Assembly (NCBI GenBank): GCA_034660995.1
Contig: JAYEKL010000002.1
Coordinates: 1 to 6,329, forward strand
Length of the DNA stretch: 6,329 bases
From: JAYEKL01 sp034660995
GTDB lineage: Bacteria > Patescibacteriota > Minisyncoccia > JAHIHE01 > JAGLIN01
Direction of reading: 5' to 3'
Notes under the pieces: generated by a model
The model's database searches: none
The model's input: only the letters and a program-made list of their open reading frames with translations
Told to the model about the DNA's origin: nothing
Translations under genes and position numbers: made by a program
Part shown: positions 5,158-6,329 of the stretch, piece after piece
Position numbering within the stretch: position 1 is the first letter of the stretch
Layout of the letters: every line of letters starts with the position of its first letter

Positions 5158-5249
5158 GATAAACATTAAGGCTCCACAGCCCTATCGGGACTATGGAGCC
5201 AACGATAAACATTAAGGCTCCACAGCCCTATCGGGACTATGGAGCTAAC
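5124..5249 (+). repeat. Three tandem 46-bp hairpin units
   Basis: Reverse-orientation hairpins start at 5124, 5170 and 5216, exactly 46 bp apart. Each is 31 bp, and the first two are followed by the identical 15-nt spacer AACGATAAACATTAA. The last ends GGAGCTAAC rather than GGAGCCAAC. The first unit is also the right half of the composite element. The period is not a multiple of three, unlike the 36-bp period inside GT-A1. Confidence 0.93.
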
Positions 5250-5263
5250 GATGATAACAACAC

Positions 5264-5287
5264 AACAATTTAACAATTTAACAATTT
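5264..5287 (+). repeat. Tandem octamers in the galU leader
   Basis: AACAATTT is repeated three times exactly (5264-5271, 5272-5279, 5280-5287), ending 6 bp before the galU ATG. The last part forms the TTTAACAATTTAATTCT start context shared with GT-A2 and position 6225. No Shine-Dalgarno sequence is present. Copy-number change by slippage could alter the leader, which is inference. Confidence 0.85.
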
Positions 5288-5293
5288 AATTCT
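5277..5293 (+). promoter_or_regulatory. Repeat-derived start context of galU
   Basis: TTTAACAATTTAATTCT directly precedes ATGAAAAT. It differs from the leader at 6208-6224 at two positions and from the GT-A2 leader by those changes plus one extra T. It is AT-rich, has no Shine-Dalgarno sequence and is probably unstructured. Confidence 0.5.
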
Positions 5294-6157
5294 ATGAAAA
5301 TAAAAAAAGCGATTATGCCTGTTGCTGGGTTTGGGACGAGGTTTTTGCCGGTGACAAAGGCTCAGCCGAAAGAGATGCTTCCTATTGTTGATAAGCCAAT
5401 AATTCAATATCTTGTAGAAGAAGCGGTGGCGGCGGGAATTGAGGAAATTATATTTGTGACTGGACGCGGAAAACGTTCTATTGAGGATCATTTTGATTAT
5501 TCTTTTGAACTAGAACACACGCTGGTAGAAAAAAATAAGCTTGATCGTCTGAAAGAAATTTATAAATTGCCTACTCTTGCCAAGTTTGCTTTTGTTCGTC
5601 AGCCAAAACCTCTTGGCGATGGCGATGCAATTTTAAAGGCAAGACATCTAATTGGAAATGAACCGTGCGCGGTTCTTTTTGGTGATGATATTGTTGATTT
5701 TGAAAAGCCTTGTATTGGGCAATTAATGGATATTTTTGAAAGATATGGAGACCCTGTTGTTGCTCTTGAAAAGGTTCCCAAAAAGGAAGTCTGTAAATTC
5801 GGAGTTGTTCAACCAACCAAGATATCTAAAAGAACTTATGAAATAAAAGATTTAGTAGAAAAACCAGCAGTTAAAGATGCTCCGTCTGATCTTACTATAG
5901 TTGGAAAATATATTATAACTCCGGATGTATTTGACGAATTAGAAAAAGTAAAACCTGGAAAAGATGGTGAGATACGGCTTGCGGATGCTCTTAAATCTCT
6001 AATACCAAAGAAAGCTGTTTACGGATATGAATTTGAAGGAAGAAGATACGATTGTGGCAGTAAAATGGGCTTTCTAGAAGCAACTGTTGAGCTTGCCCTA
6101 AAACACGGAGAATTAAATGGAAGATTCAGAAATTATTTAAAAGAATTGGAATTATAA
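5294..6157 (+). CDS. galU: UTP--glucose-1-phosphate uridylyltransferase
   Basis: A 287-residue nucleotidyltransferase, full length for bacterial GalU. It makes UDP-glucose from UTP and glucose 1-phosphate in the cytoplasm, feeding glycan synthesis. The nucleotide-binding loop is AGFGTRFLPVTKAQPKEMLP (11-30) with the expected catalytic-region Lys26. Further landmarks are QYLVEEAVAAGIEEIIFVTGRGK (38-60), VRQPKPLGDGDAIL (101-114), VLFGDDIVD (127-135) with the metal-binding Asp, DLVEKP (186-191), VGKYIITPDVFD (203-214), and YDCGSKMGFLEA (252-263). At residue 111 the usual His of the GLGHAVL loop is Asp (GDGDAIL), a variation worth noting. The ATG gives the usual MKIKKAIMPVAG start. The gene is isolated by repeats on both sides, so it may have its own promoter, although I could not identify a convincing one. 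Confidence 0.97.
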   Translation: MKIKKAIMPVAGFGTRFLPVTKAQPKEMLPIVDKPIIQYLVEEAVAAGIEEIIFVTGRGKRSIEDHFDYSFELEHTLVEKNKLDRLKEIYKLPTLAKFAFVRQPKPLGDGDAILKARHLIGNEPCAVLFGDDIVDFEKPCIGQLMDIFERYGDPVVALEKVPKKEVCKFGVVQPTKISKRTYEIKDLVEKPAVKDAPSDLTIVGKYIITPDVFDELEKVKPGKDGEIRLADALKSLIPKKAVYGYEFEGRRYDCGSKMGFLEATVELALKHGELNGRFRNYLKELEL

Positions 6158-6174
6158 TATATTGTTATATGAAA

Positions 6175-6208
6175 ATAGTAGGAACGCAAGATTTTGCGTT
6201 CGCACTAT
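6175..6208. other. Hairpin after galU, weak terminator candidate
   Basis: GAACGCAA (6182-6189) pairs perfectly with TTGCGTTC (6194-6201) around a 4-nt GATT loop, and an outer ATAGT/ACTAT pair extends it to 6175-6208. It starts 18 bp after the galU stop. Only a short TTT follows, so termination activity is uncertain. Confidence 0.45.
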
Positions 6209-6290
6209 TTAACAATAGAATTCTATGAAAATACGATGTTCAATAAATAGCTCTGTTGGCTCCATAGTCCCGCAGGGCTGTGGAGCCTAA
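6208..6290 (+). other. Start-like sequence and 21-codon ORF ending in a repeat
   Basis: TTTAACAATAGAATTCT (6208-6224) matches the GT-A2 and galU leaders and is followed by ATGAAAATA at 6225. The resulting frame reads MKIRCSINSSVGSIVPQGCG plus one residue, then stops at TAA 6288-6290. From residue 11 onward it is translated from the family-1 repeat. It may be a gene start cut off by the repeat, or a leader copied without its gene. No protein family can be assigned. Confidence 0.3.
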
Positions 6291-6329
6291 ATGCAAGATT
6301 TTTTTTAAATCTCTTTTTACAAAGTTTGA
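6255..6329 (+). repeat. Family-1 composite palindromic element, copy 3 (cut by window end)
   Basis: GTTGGCTCCATAGTCCCGCA starts the forward hairpin (6258-6287, 30 nt, loop one base shorter than usual). It continues into the core TAAATGCAAGATTTTTTTT and on to AAAGTTTGA at the last base. The reverse hairpin should follow beyond the window. It has the same orientation as copies 1 and 2, so galU is bracketed by direct copies. Confidence 0.92.

Noticed and set aside
5124..5249. CRISPR-like array (31-bp repeats with 15-nt spacers)
   Set aside because: The spacers are identical rather than unique, and they are too short. No cas gene is present, and the same hairpins occur singly elsewhere in the window.
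5270..5816. Minus-strand ORFs opposite galU (5270-5491, 5571-5816, 5599-5781)
   Set aside because: These are antisense shadows of galU without recognisable domains.
1..6329. Alternative genetic code with UGA as Gly or Trp
   Set aside because: None of the seven genes has an in-frame TGA, Gly and Trp use ordinary codons, and all genes stop at TAA or TAG. The absence of TGA stops in seven genes is too small a sample to interpret.

Overview
The window looks like a cell-surface polysaccharide locus from an AT-rich bacterium, most plausibly a member of the Candidate Phyla Radiation (Patescibacteria). The reasons are low GC by eye, starts with no clear Shine-Dalgarno sequence, a free-standing four-helix-bundle (23S-IVS type) protein gene, and dense short palindromic repeats. 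All seven genes end in TAA or TAG and none carries an in-frame TGA, so nothing here requires a recoded UGA. The lineage is an inference; there is no rRNA or other phylogenetic marker.

Layout. Positions 1-2061 carry three minus-strand genes: a HAD-family hydrolase (221-877), rfbC/rmlC dTDP-4-dehydrorhamnose 3,5-epimerase (1039-1602) and a small multi-pass membrane protein resembling VanZ/DUF2238 proteins (1675-2061). A divergent intergenic region (2062-2301) has a repeat element and a plausible plus-strand promoter. The plus strand then carries glycosyltransferase GT-A1 (2302-3564), a four-helix-bundle protein (3609-3986), glycosyltransferase GT-A2 (4022-4849), a 444-bp repeat-filled gap (4850-5293) and galU, UTP-glucose-1-phosphate uridylyltransferase (5294-6157). 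Another repeat copy runs off the end of the window.

How the genes fit together. RfbC and GalU make activated sugars (dTDP-L-rhamnose branch and UDP-glucose). Two GT2-family transferases of the rhamnosyltransferase-like COG1216 type would move sugars onto a growing glycan. The HAD hydrolase and the membrane protein have no proven place in the pathway.

The most unusual content is the repeats. Family 1 is a composite of two hairpins facing each other around a conserved AT-rich core of about 51 nt. It occurs at 15-134, 5039-5249 (with extra tandem hairpins) and 6255-end, and a frame-compatible version lies inside the GT-A1 coding sequence (2507-2646). Family 2 is a long inverted repeat of about 112 bp, present as two oppositely oriented copies flanking rfbC plus the membrane gene. 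Family 3 is a set of hairpins at 4881-4991 with the same CGATA loop as family 1. A perfect 38-bp palindrome contains the stop codon of the membrane-protein gene. A second in-frame palindromic insert sits in GT-A1 (3065-3111). Finally, the four-helix-bundle gene lies precisely between 31-bp inverted repeats (29/31 identical), like a 23S rRNA intervening sequence that has moved into a protein operon. Short tandem 7-8-mers precede or form several translation starts.
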